Origin: Clostridia bacterium
GTDB taxonomy: Bacteria; Bacillota; Clostridia; Christensenellales; CAG-1252
DNA: 5,533 bases
Assembly: GCA_009928745.1 (NCBI GenBank)
Contig: SACC01000101.1
Coordinates: 1 to 5,533, forward strand
Direction: 5' to 3'
Of this stretch, positions 1 through 5,533 are shown in pieces (the stretch's first letter is position 1; every line of letters starts with the position of its first letter). A program made the translations under genes and the position numbers. The notes beneath the pieces are model-generated. The model made no database searches. It had not been told where the DNA came from and saw only the letters and a list, made by a program, of their open reading frames with translations.

Positions 1-1
1 T

Positions 2-703
2 GAGAACGGCAAGGGTATATTGGTAGCTCCGACAGCAGACGGTAACGCGATATACGGACCAACCTCAGTTCCTACAGACTGCTGCGAGAATACCGAGGTT
101 ACTCTAGCCGGACTTGACAAAATCAGACAGAGCGTTGCAAGGACTTATAACGCTGTCAATCTGCGCAAAGTAATACGCGTATATTCTGGCTTACGCACTC
201 AAGTCGGACATGATTTTATTGTAAAAGTGTCAGAGATTAACGACGGCTATATTATGTTGTTGGGGATATGTTCGCCGGGATTAACAGCAGCGCCCGCTAT
301 TGCTGAATATGTAGTCAACAAACTGGTAAGCCGCTATATTGAGTTACCAGAAAAGGACACTTTTTTTGCTCTGCCTGTTCACAAAAAATTCGTTAATCTT
401 TCAAAATCCGAACTGGAAGAGCTTATCAAGCAAGACAGCAAGTGGGGAAGACTGATTTGCAGATGTGAAAAGGTGAGTGAAGCAGAGATAGTAAATGCGA
501 TTCACTCTCCCGTCCCCGCAACTACAGTTGACGCAATCAAGAGAAGAACGCGCGCCGGTATGGGCAGATGTCAAGGCGGGTTCTGCGCTCCTAGAATTAT
601 CGAGATATTGTCGCGAGAACTCAACATACCTATTACAGCGGTGAAAAAAGGCGGAGAAGGCAGCGAAATTGCCATTGGCAGGATTAAGGAGGCGCAGCTA
701 TGA
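2..703 (+). CDS. GlpA/LhgO-like FAD-dependent dehydrogenase with C-terminal BFD [2Fe-2S] domain, partial (5' end missing)
   Basis: The reading frame is open from the first bases, so this is the C-terminal 233 residues of a protein whose start lies outside the window; family members are usually about 480-500 residues. Seen: the end of a DAO-type FAD domain, with a KGILVAPTADGN stretch near residues 4-15 and GICSPGLTAAPAIAEYV near 88-104, the latter typical of the C-terminal FAD-contacting segment. A BFD-like domain follows, with CxC at residues 153/155 and Cx4C at 190/195 (ICRCE, GRCQGGFC), which in this family binds a [2Fe-2S] cluster. Family knowledge: such proteins oxidise sn-glycerol-3-phosphate or a 2-hydroxyacid and pass electrons through Fe-S partners. 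The two following genes are the usual companions, which favours an anaerobic glycerol-3-phosphate dehydrogenase-like role in the cytoplasm or at the membrane face. The substrate is inferred; an L-2-hydroxyglutarate-type dehydrogenase is the main alternative. The TGA stop overlaps the next ATG by 4 nt. Confidence 0.9.
   Translation, partial: ENGKGILVAPTADGNAIYGPTSVPTDCCENTEVTLAGLDKIRQSVARTYNAVNLRKVIRVYSGLRTQVGHDFIVKVSEINDGYIMLLGICSPGLTAAPAIAEYVVNKLVSRYIELPEKDTFFALPVHKKFVNLSKSELEELIKQDSKWGRLICRCEKVSEAEIVNAIHSPVPATTVDAIKRRTRAGMGRCQGGFCAPRIIEILSRELNIPITAVKKGGEGSEIAIGRIKEAQL
686..692 (+). promoter_or_regulatory. Ribosome binding site AAGGAGG
   Basis: A near-perfect Shine-Dalgarno sequence lies 7 nt before the ATG at 700. 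It sits inside the 3' end of the preceding dehydrogenase gene and fixes the start of the oxidoreductase. Together with the ATGA overlap it supports co-translation of the two subunits. Confidence 0.9.
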
Positions 704-1932
704 AATACGATGTTGTTATTATAGGCGGCGGACCTGCAGGCATGGCGGCGGCAATATCGGCGTATGAGCAAGGCTCGAGCGTTGCGGTGTTTGAGAGAGA
801 TACAAGACTGGGCGGAATACTCAACCAATGTATTCATAACGGCTTTGGATTGCATTATTTTAAGGAAGAGCTCACAGGTCCGGAATACGCTGAAAGATTC
901 CGCGCAAAGGTTAAAGACAGTAATATAGCGGTATATCTTGAGGCTATGGTGCTGACTATTGATAAAGAGAATATGACAATAACCGCAATAACTCCCTCCT
1001 GCGGATTTATGGAAGTAGAGGCAGGCGCAATAATCCTTGCTATGGGTTGTCGCGAGCGCACAGCGGGAGCAATCAACCTTACTGGTACCCGACCAGCGGG
1101 CGTATATACTGCCGGTATGGCGCAAAGATTGTCAAATATTAACGGCTATATGGTCGGCAAAAAAGTAGTGGTGTTAGGCTCGGGCGATATCGGTCTCATT
1201 ATGGCGAGAAGAATGACCTTTGAGGGAGCAGAAGTTAAGATGGTGCTAGAGCTTATGCCGTACTCCTCGGGACTGAAAAGAAATATTGTCCAATGCTTGG
1301 ACGACTATAATATTCCGCTCAAATACAGCTATACCGTAACACGTATTGTCGGCAGAAAAAGAGTAGAGGGCATATTTATTGCGCCGGTTGACGAAAAACT
1401 GCGTCCCTTTACAGACAAGGAAGAATATGTTGAGTGTGACACGCTGTTATTGTCCGTCGGCTTGATTCCCGAGAACGACCTTGTTAGCGGAATGGGAATT
1501 GAGATGAGTCCGATTACTGCAGGCGCTGTAGTCGATGAGAACAGACAGACCTCGCTTAAAGGTATATTCTCGGCAGGTAATGTGCTGCATGTGCATGACT
1601 TGGTAGATAACGTCAGCGCAGAAGGCGCGATAGCCGGCGTTGCGGCGGCAAAGTATGCAAAAGGCGAGCTTATCGAGGGCAAGGCGTATGCCGCAATCGC
1701 AGAGAAGGGCGTGAGATATGTGTTGCCGCAAAAGGTGTATTCGGGCGCAGGCAAGGTGAAGCTATACTTCCGCGTGGGCGCTGTTTATAAAAATGCAAGA
1801 TTAATTGTCGCGTCGGGCGGAGAGAATGTAGTGACTAAAAAATATATGATACTTTCACCGGGTGAAATGGAAAGCGTCGAATTAGACAAATCAAAGATAA
1901 ATGGTGACATTGTATTGTCGCTGGAGGTATAA
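700..1932 (+). CDS. FAD/NAD(P)-dependent oxidoreductase, second subunit of the GlpA-like module
   Basis: A complete 410-residue two-dinucleotide-binding-domain flavoprotein. Seen: an N-terminal Rossmann motif GGGPAG at residues 9-14 with the adenosine-ribose-binding acidic residue E32; a conserved LGGILNQCIHNGFG block at 37-50; AMGCRER near 114-120; a second Rossmann motif GSGDIG at 160-165 for the nicotinamide-nucleotide-type domain; and the C-terminal FAD segment GIFSAGN at 288-294 followed by VDNVSAEGAIAG. A beta-rich tail of about 80 residues (330-410) ends the protein. In the family it works with the GlpA-like protein upstream and the DUF1667 protein downstream, probably passing electrons from substrate oxidation towards NAD(P) or a quinone/ferredoxin acceptor. 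The direction of flow and the acceptor are inference. The start is fixed by AAGGAGG 7 nt upstream; the gene overlaps its upstream neighbour by 4 nt and abuts the next gene without a gap. No broken motif is seen. Confidence 0.93.
   Translation: MKYDVVIIGGGPAGMAAAISAYEQGSSVAVFERDTRLGGILNQCIHNGFGLHYFKEELTGPEYAERFRAKVKDSNIAVYLEAMVLTIDKENMTITAITPSCGFMEVEAGAIILAMGCRERTAGAINLTGTRPAGVYTAGMAQRLSNINGYMVGKKVVVLGSGDIGLIMARRMTFEGAEVKMVLELMPYSSGLKRNIVQCLDDYNIPLKYSYTVTRIVGRKRVEGIFIAPVDEKLRPFTDKEEYVECDTLLLSVGLIPENDLVSGMGIEMSPITAGAVVDENRQTSLKGIFSAGNVLHVHDLVDNVSAEGAIAGVAAAKYAKGELIEGKAYAAIAEKGVRYVLPQKVYSGAGKVKLYFRVGAVYKNARLIVASGGENVVTKKYMILSPGEMESVELDKSKINGDIVLSLEV
1923..1927 (+). promoter_or_regulatory. Ribosome binding site GGAGG
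   Basis: GGAGG lies 5 nt before the ATG at 1933, within the last codons of the oxidoreductase gene. It supports the start of the DUF1667 gene directly after the TAA stop at 1930-1932. Confidence 0.85.
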
Positions 1933-2274
1933 ATGAATACTATCTGCATAATGTGCCCGATGGGATGTCCTTTGGAGATTACCGAGAGCGGTAATGTAAT
2001 AGTAGTTAAGGGAAACACTTGCAAGCGCGGTACCGATTACGGCGTGCAGGAGTATAGCGCGCCAAAGCGCGTGGTAACCTCTCTTGTTCATACTGAGACC
2101 GGAAAGGTTGTTTCGGTTAAAACGGCTGAGTTGATTGATAAAAAAATTATATTCAATGTGTTGGACGCCTTAAAAAATATCAGAATAAAATTGCCGATAA
2201 AAATCGGAGATGTGATAATACATAATGTATGCGGGAGCGGAGTAAATATTGTGGCTACCTCATCAATTGAATAA
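1933..2274 (+). CDS. DUF1667 family protein with conserved cysteine pairs
   Basis: A small 113-residue protein recognised from its N-terminal pattern CxxCPMGC (C5, C8, C12), then VKGNTCKRG with C30, YGVQE at 36-40 and PKRVVTS at 44-50, and the closing GDVIIHNVCGSGVNIVAT. This is the layout of DUF1667 (CXXC-pair protein, COG3862 type). The four N-terminal cysteines could bind an Fe-S cluster or zinc; this is inferred from their spacing and has not been shown here. It follows the two flavoprotein genes with no gap, which is the usual arrangement of this module and suggests a small electron-transfer or assembly subunit. E. coli uses GlpC as the Fe-S subunit of its anaerobic enzyme; whether DUF1667 fills that role is unproven. 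No membrane segment or signal peptide is visible, so it is probably cytoplasmic. A fifth cysteine (C100) lies in the C-terminal motif. Confidence 0.93.
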   Translation: MNTICIMCPMGCPLEITESGNVIVVKGNTCKRGTDYGVQEYSAPKRVVTSLVHTETGKVVSVKTAELIDKKIIFNVLDALKNIRIKLPIKIGDVIIHNVCGSGVNIVATSSIE

Positions 2275-2276
2275 AG

Positions 2277-3230
2277 ATGTTGTATGATGAATTTGTCAAT
2301 CACATAGATTCGGGAAATCTTGCGCCTTGCTATTCTATAACGGGCGAGGACGCATTTTGGGCAAAAAAAGCCTATAAAAAGCTGGTTGGGTTAGTTGACA
2401 GCGTTGACCTTGTGGTGTTGACTTCCCCGACAAAAATAGACGAGGGTATGTTCGCGCTTGATATGTTCCCTATGTTCAGTCCTTACAAAATCGTAGTTTT
2501 TGAGGATTATGACAAATTCAGTAATGAAGATAAAACAAAGATAATAAAATATCTTGATAATCCTTCTAACGGCGCGGCGCTAATACTTTACAATTCGGAA
2601 ACTATTGCTCATACAAATTGCAAAAAGTACAATTTCACACATTTAACCGAAATTGCAGTAACTGCGGTTATCAAAGAGCGGTGCGCGGAGTATGCTTCAA
2701 GCATTTCATCAGATGCGGCGCGGTTACTTGCAGTCTGCGCAGAACTCGATATGGCTATAATCGATATTGAGTTGCAAAAACTTGTTGCTTATGCCGGAGA
2801 AAATGGTTGTATCAGCGCAGATATGGTTCGCGAATGCGTTACTCCGAATATCACCTATCAGATCTACCATTTTGCGGACGCAGTAGCCAGGGGAAGTTAT
2901 ATGGACGCTTACGGCTCACTCAACACGCTCACCCATTCTACCGGAGAGTACAGCCGTTTTCTTTCAAATATTACTTCATATTACCGTATGGTTTTCTATG
3001 CAAAAATAAGCGCAATGAGTGATTCGGAGCTTGCAGCGTCTTTGTCAGCGAAAGAATATCCCGTAAAGAAGGCGAGAGCAATAGCAAAAAAGTATGGCGC
3101 GAAAGATCTGTTTGATCTGCTGAAGCTGCTATACAATCTTGAATTCGAATTCAAATCCGGCAAGATAAGTGTGGAAAGCGCCTTGGAGCTTGCCGTTGCA
3201 GAGGCGATAGAAAGGAGGAGAAGTGAGTAA
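2277..3230 (+). CDS. holA: DNA polymerase III subunit delta (HolA)
   Basis: A 317-residue protein, close to the usual 320-345. HolA is the clamp-loader subunit that opens the sliding clamp so it can be placed on primed DNA. Seen: an N-terminal CYSITGEDAFWAKKAYKKL block at residues 18-36, matching the family's Y-x-x-x-GED start; the domain I strand KIVVFEDYDKF at 71-81; a helical region LDMAIIDIELQKLVAYAG at 157-174, typical of domain II/III; TYQIYHFADAVARG at 193-206; and the C-terminal signature EFKSGKISVESALELAV at 291-307. As expected, no Walker A loop is present, since delta does not use ATP itself. The start is constrained: an in-frame TGA at 2268-2270 leaves ATG 2277 as the first usual start (TTG 2280 follows). 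No clear Shine-Dalgarno precedes it and the gap after the DUF1667 stop is 2 nt, so translation is probably coupled to that gene. The 3' end overlaps the next gene by 8 nt. Confidence 0.9.
   Translation: MLYDEFVNHIDSGNLAPCYSITGEDAFWAKKAYKKLVGLVDSVDLVVLTSPTKIDEGMFALDMFPMFSPYKIVVFEDYDKFSNEDKTKIIKYLDNPSNGAALILYNSETIAHTNCKKYNFTHLTEIAVTAVIKERCAEYASSISSDAARLLAVCAELDMAIIDIELQKLVAYAGENGCISADMVRECVTPNITYQIYHFADAVARGSYMDAYGSLNTLTHSTGEYSRFLSNITSYYRMVFYAKISAMSDSELAASLSAKEYPVKKARAIAKKYGAKDLFDLLKLLYNLEFEFKSGKISVESALELAVAEAIERRRSE
3211..3218 (+). promoter_or_regulatory. Ribosome binding site AAAGGAGG
   Basis: A strong Shine-Dalgarno sequence in the last codons of holA, with a short 4-nt spacer to the GTG at 3223. 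It decides the GTG start of the membrane protein over the in-frame ATG at 3244, which has no binding site before it. Confidence 0.8.
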
Positions 3231-3792
3231 ATATTTTGTTAAAATGCCAAAATGGCTTAATTTACTGATGTTGATAGTCGCAGGCTCTTTGCGAAAGCTT
3301 TTTTCCATTCAGATGAGCTATAATTACTCCTTGCGTAATTTCTCTATTAATAATATTGTAGTTGAGGCAAGCTATGTAGGCTTATTCACTACAATTATTT
3401 TTTCAGGAATAATATATGCGCTGGTCGTAAGATTGTTCATGCTTATCGGTTATAGAATCGCCAATACCCGCCATATCAAAAAAACTCTGTCACTTCCCAA
3501 CGCATCGGACAGATTGCTCCCTATTGATTATCTATCCTTTAAAAGCATAGCTTCGGGGTATTTAAGCATTGGAGCATTCGCGGTAGCGTTACTTAATATA
3601 CCTATGTATATATTCCCTTTAAGCTATTCATTGTTCCTTGTAATAGGAGTATTTATAGAAATCGGCGCAATAGTTGTTATGGCTTTTGACCTTCAAAATA
3701 TTATGCCTCCCGAGAAATGCAGCCGCGCTTTTAATGCATTGCTCCTTCCGTTCGGCGTAATTATTTTTCTAAGAATTATTTTGGGGGTATGA
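3223..3792 (+). CDS. Unrecognised multi-pass membrane protein
   Basis: A 189-residue protein starting with GTG, chosen because AAAGGAGG precedes it; starting at ATG 3244 would shorten it by seven residues. I do not recognise the family. Seen: a short hydrophobic stretch at about residues 11-21, then stronger membrane-helix candidates at about 50-78, 108-130 (containing SIGAFAVALLNIPMYIF), 133-155 (SLFLVIGVFIEIGAIVVMAF) and 170-188, so four or five helices. The basic loop HIKKTLS at 84-90, between the first two strong helices, is probably cytoplasmic. No catalytic motif, cysteine pair or transporter signature is evident. The overall look is loosely like small Yip1-type membrane proteins, but this is only an impression. 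It overlaps holA by 8 nt, and its TGA overlaps the upstream candidate ATG of the M28 gene, so the two membrane-associated proteins are probably co-expressed and may work together. Base composition is visibly more AT-rich than in the redox genes. Confidence 0.8.
   Translation: MSKYFVKMPKWLNLLMLIVAGSLRKLFSIQMSYNYSLRNFSINNIVVEASYVGLFTTIIFSGIIYALVVRLFMLIGYRIANTRHIKKTLSLPNASDRLLPIDYLSFKSIASGYLSIGAFAVALLNIPMYIFPLSYSLFLVIGVFIEIGAIVVMAFDLQNIMPPEKCSRAFNALLLPFGVIIFLRIILGV
3783..3787 (+). promoter_or_regulatory. Weak ribosome binding site GGGGG that decides the start of the M28 gene
   Basis: A run of five G lies 1 nt before ATG 3789, which is too close, and 7 nt before ATG 3795, a normal spacing. It therefore favours 3795 as the start, although it is a poor match to AGGAGG and 3789 forms an attractive ATGA overlap with the preceding stop. 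Confidence 0.5.
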
Positions 3793-3794
3793 TT

Positions 3795-5072
3795 ATGAAA
3801 AAAATTATATATGTGTTTGTGTTAATAATAATTGCGCTCTCCATTATGTTTTCTTTTGCTCTTCCGATTAACGCAATGGCAGAAGGCGAGGCGGACAACA
3901 CGACTTATGAGCTTTTTGTAAATTTTGTAACTAATTGTCCTAACCGCACGGTTGCTACCGATAACGAACTGACAGCAGCTTCATATATTGCCGCGATACT
4001 TGAGACATACGGCTACGGCGTAGCGGCAGATATGATTGAACCTTTTGATTTTTTGGAAAAGGTCAGTTTGTTTTATTCGCAAATTGACGAAGTAGAGCAG
4101 TCAAGCCAGAATGTAGTAGCTTATAAACGCAGCGCGAATCCAGACGCAAAGCTGATGGTTATCGGCACGCACTACGGCAATCTTGCCGGCAGACCGCTAA
4201 CCACAACAACGGTTATCGGAGGCGAGGGCGCGTATGATAACGGCACGGGAGTAGCGGCGTTACTAGCTATTGCAAGCAATCTTAGCGCGGTTGAGTTATC
4301 TTTTGATATAGCGTTCGTATTTTTTGGCGCAGAATTGCTTGATAACGCAGGCTCATACGCTTTTATAGAACAAAATTCACAAGAAATTCTAGGTATGATT
4401 AACCTTGTAGGCGTCGGCGGAGGCGATAACCTTTATGCGTATTATGACGAGATGAAGCGTTCGCACGGTACTTTTATAGATAAAATAATCAGCGATAACG
4501 ATATCAATATTTTACCTGCGCCTAGTAATAGGAATCTTATATTGGATACTGCTCAGACGATTTTTCCCTATTCTCATAAAGGCTTAGATTCGAGTAATGC
4601 AGTTTTTATCGAAAACGGTATACCCAGCGTAAATATATTCGGCTATAACTGGGGCGGCATATTAGCCTCCGAATCGGCGACTAAGCCTAATATTTCAGGC
4701 AAAGGCAGCGATACATTGGAGAATTTTATCGATATGTACGGCGAAACAGCAATCAGGACAAAATTGAATACGGTTGTCAACTTTGTAACTTTAACAGTAC
4801 AGGAAGAAGGATTGCAGCAGACCTTTGAGACAGCGTTATCTGATAACAGATATGATAATTTGACAAGCGATATCGTGAGAAAAATATTAAAATGGGCGAT
4901 GCTTATTGGATTAGCTATAGCGCTAGGCGTACTATCGTCAAGGGCTAACAGGATTACAAGAAACGCTCCGCCAACTATCACAGCTGATTCTTCGGATAAC
5001 ACAGAAACAAATATTGAAAGCCAATCTGAAGATAAGACAGAAAAAGAGGACGATATTTTTAATGAGTTTTGA
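3795..5072 (+). CDS. Membrane-anchored M28-family peptidase homologue with degenerate metal site
   Basis: A 425-residue protein (427 if started at ATG 3789). Start 3795 is preferred because the G-run is 7 nt away and the product then begins MKK, a normal signal-peptide start. Seen: a signal peptide with probable cleavage after AMA at residues 27-29; the M28 N-terminal block with ELTAASYIAAILETYGYG at 58-75; VIGTHYGN at 122-129; GAYDNGTGVAALLAIA at 146-161; FVFFGAE at 175-181; INLVGVGGGDNLYAYYD at 202-218; GIPSVNIFG at 275-283; a C-terminal membrane helix at about 364-382; and an acidic, Ser/Thr-rich tail of about 43 residues that should be cytoplasmic. Family knowledge: M28 enzymes are di-zinc aminopeptidases. 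Here the first His (126), bridging Asp (148) and catalytic-base Glu (180) are kept, but by hand alignment the second Glu is Leu181, the INLD Asp is Val205 and the SDH His is Asn268. It may be an altered or inactive peptidase facing outward. The fold call is firm; activity is uncertain. It is probably co-transcribed with the membrane protein upstream. Confidence 0.85.
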   Translation: MKKIIYVFVLIIIALSIMFSFALPINAMAEGEADNTTYELFVNFVTNCPNRTVATDNELTAASYIAAILETYGYGVAADMIEPFDFLEKVSLFYSQIDEVEQSSQNVVAYKRSANPDAKLMVIGTHYGNLAGRPLTTTTVIGGEGAYDNGTGVAALLAIASNLSAVELSFDIAFVFFGAELLDNAGSYAFIEQNSQEILGMINLVGVGGGDNLYAYYDEMKRSHGTFIDKIISDNDINILPAPSNRNLILDTAQTIFPYSHKGLDSSNAVFIENGIPSVNIFGYNWGGILASESATKPNISGKGSDTLENFIDMYGETAIRTKLNTVVNFVTLTVQEEGLQQTFETALSDNRYDNLTSDIVRKILKWAMLIGLAIALGVLSSRANRITRNAPPTITADSSDNTETNIESQSEDKTEKEDDIFNEF

Positions 5073-5108
5073 TTTTCTCGTTAATAACGCTTTTCTTTTA
5101 ATATGTTA

Positions 5109-5117
5109 TGGTATAAA
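5109..5117 (+). promoter_or_regulatory. Extended -10 promoter-like element (TGGTATAAA) before cdaA
   Basis: TG-N-TATAAA resembles an extended sigma-A -10 element. No good -35 hexamer is found about 17 nt upstream (5089-5094 reads GCTTTT), which is tolerable for extended -10 promoters. Transcription would start near 5123-5126, at or next to the cdaA ATG. The call rests on pattern only, in AT-rich DNA. Confidence 0.45.
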
Positions 5118-5125
5118 ATAAAATT

Positions 5126-5533
5126 ATGAATGCATTTGAATTGTATTTAAAAAATCTTAATGCCTGGGCAACAGTGGATTTGGTACTACTAGTAGTAGCG
5201 GTAGCGTTGCTAATGGTGTTTATCATACGCAAGAATAATCTCCGTCTTGCTGCTATTTTGGTATGCTTTATTGTTGTTACTATAGTCGTAAATGTGCTGT
5301 CCGCGTTGAACGGGGGCAAGATTCTTTATGGCTCTACCGTAGTATTAAGATATGTTATGTTCTTCTTGATTGCCGCGCTTTGCGTTGTGTATCAAGCCGA
5401 CTTAAAGTCTCTTTTTTCAAAAATCAGCAGATCACGCGAAGACAATGTCTATTCATCGCATAATACAAGCGAGGATGACCTCCACGACGCGGCGAAAGAG
5501 ATAATAAAATCCACTCAGCATATGTCTAAGAAC
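5126..5533 (+). CDS. cdaA: Diadenylate cyclase CdaA, N-terminal part (3' end beyond window)
   Basis: The frame stays open from ATG 5126 to the window edge, giving 136 residues. CdaA is the membrane-bound enzyme that joins two ATP into c-di-AMP, a second messenger for potassium/osmotic and cell-wall homeostasis. Seen: three membrane helices at about residues 17-34, 39-61 and 70-89; the helix-3 exit AALCVVYQADLKSLFSKISR at 83-102, matching the family's VVFQPEIRRALEQLGR; a polar linker; then DLHDAAKEIIKSTQHMSKN at 118-136, matching the helix just before the family's GALIV strand. The catalytic DGA and RHR motifs of the DAC domain would lie beyond the window. The usual length is about 270-285 residues. 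An in-frame TAA at 5114-5116 excludes a longer start. No Shine-Dalgarno precedes the ATG; a -10-like element ends 8 nt before it, so the mRNA may be leaderless. The YbbR/CdaR and GlmM genes that often follow cdaA cannot be checked here. Identity rests on alignment from memory without the catalytic domain. Confidence 0.75.
   Translation, partial: MNAFELYLKNLNAWATVDLVLLVVAVALLMVFIIRKNNLRLAAILVCFIVVTIVVNVLSALNGGKILYGSTVVLRYVMFFLIAALCVVYQADLKSLFSKISRSREDNVYSSHNTSEDDLHDAAKEIIKSTQHMSKN

Noticed and set aside
571..1125. A 184-residue open frame on the minus strand
   Set aside because: It lies across the 3' end of the dehydrogenase gene and the start of the oxidoreductase gene, both supported by motifs and a strong ribosome binding site. 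Its composition is low-complexity and cysteine/serine/histidine-rich without a recognisable domain.
2131..2153. Possible internal holA promoter (TTGATT with TATATT)
   Set aside because: The two boxes are only about 11 nt apart, too close for a normal sigma-A promoter, and the region is simply AT-rich coding sequence.
4643..5002. A 119-residue open frame on the minus strand
   Set aside because: It is antisense to the well-supported M28 gene, has no family resemblance and shows no ribosome binding site advantage.
5073..5100. Possible terminator between the M28 gene and cdaA
   Set aside because: The region is T-rich, but the only inverted repeat (CGTTA/TAACG at 5079-5089) has a 1-nt centre and cannot fold into a stable hairpin. 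A 5-bp arm repeat is also expected several times by chance in a window this size, so I do not call it an operator either.
5184..5197. Perfect 14-bp palindrome TACTACTAGTAGTA
   Set aside because: It falls inside the first membrane helix of cdaA, where Val/Leu codons (GTA, CTA) readily create it. It has no loop for an RNA hairpin and one such palindrome by chance is not remarkable.
5098..5463. Short open frames on both strands over the last 430 bases
   Set aside because: The frame from ATG 5126 is open to the edge and matches CdaA helices and linker motifs; the others are shadows of it.

Overview
The window is a compact, one-directional bacterial gene string. All seven genes lie on the + strand with almost no space between them. 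AGGAGG-type ribosome binding sites, moderately low GC, and the gene families present (a glycerol-3-phosphate-dehydrogenase-like FAD/Fe-S set with a DUF1667 protein, HolA, CdaA) suggest an anaerobic Clostridia-like Bacillota, perhaps an uncultured gut lineage. This placement is inferred from gene content and style only. UGA is used as a stop (701-703, 3790-3792, 5070-5072), so the genetic code looks standard and Mollicutes code 4 is unlikely.

Positions 2-2274 hold a three-gene redox module. It comprises the C-terminal half of a GlpA/LhgO-like FAD dehydrogenase with a BFD-type [2Fe-2S] domain, a complete FAD/NAD(P)-type oxidoreductase, and a small four-cysteine DUF1667 protein. In many anaerobic Bacillota these three occur together and are usually taken to be an anaerobic glycerol-3-phosphate dehydrogenase-like complex. 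The substrate cannot be proven from this window.

Positions 2277-3230 encode the DNA polymerase III delta subunit (HolA), which starts 2 nt after the DUF1667 stop and has no visible Shine-Dalgarno. It overlaps by 8 nt an unrecognised multi-pass membrane protein (3223-3792). That gene is in turn joined to a secreted, C-terminally membrane-anchored M28-family peptidase homologue (3795-5072, with an alternative start at 3789). Several of the usual M28 metal ligands appear to be substituted in this protein.

After a 53-nt AT-rich gap with an extended -10 promoter-like element, the last 408 bases encode the first 136 residues of a membrane protein that I recognise as the N-terminal, three-helix part of the c-di-AMP synthase CdaA. 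The window ends just before its catalytic DAC core.

Most of the content is ordinary. The points worth a second look are the degenerate M28 metal site, the paired orphan membrane protein, the placement and apparent translational coupling of holA, and the possibly leaderless start of cdaA. I see no RNA gene, mobile element, CRISPR array or convincing terminator.
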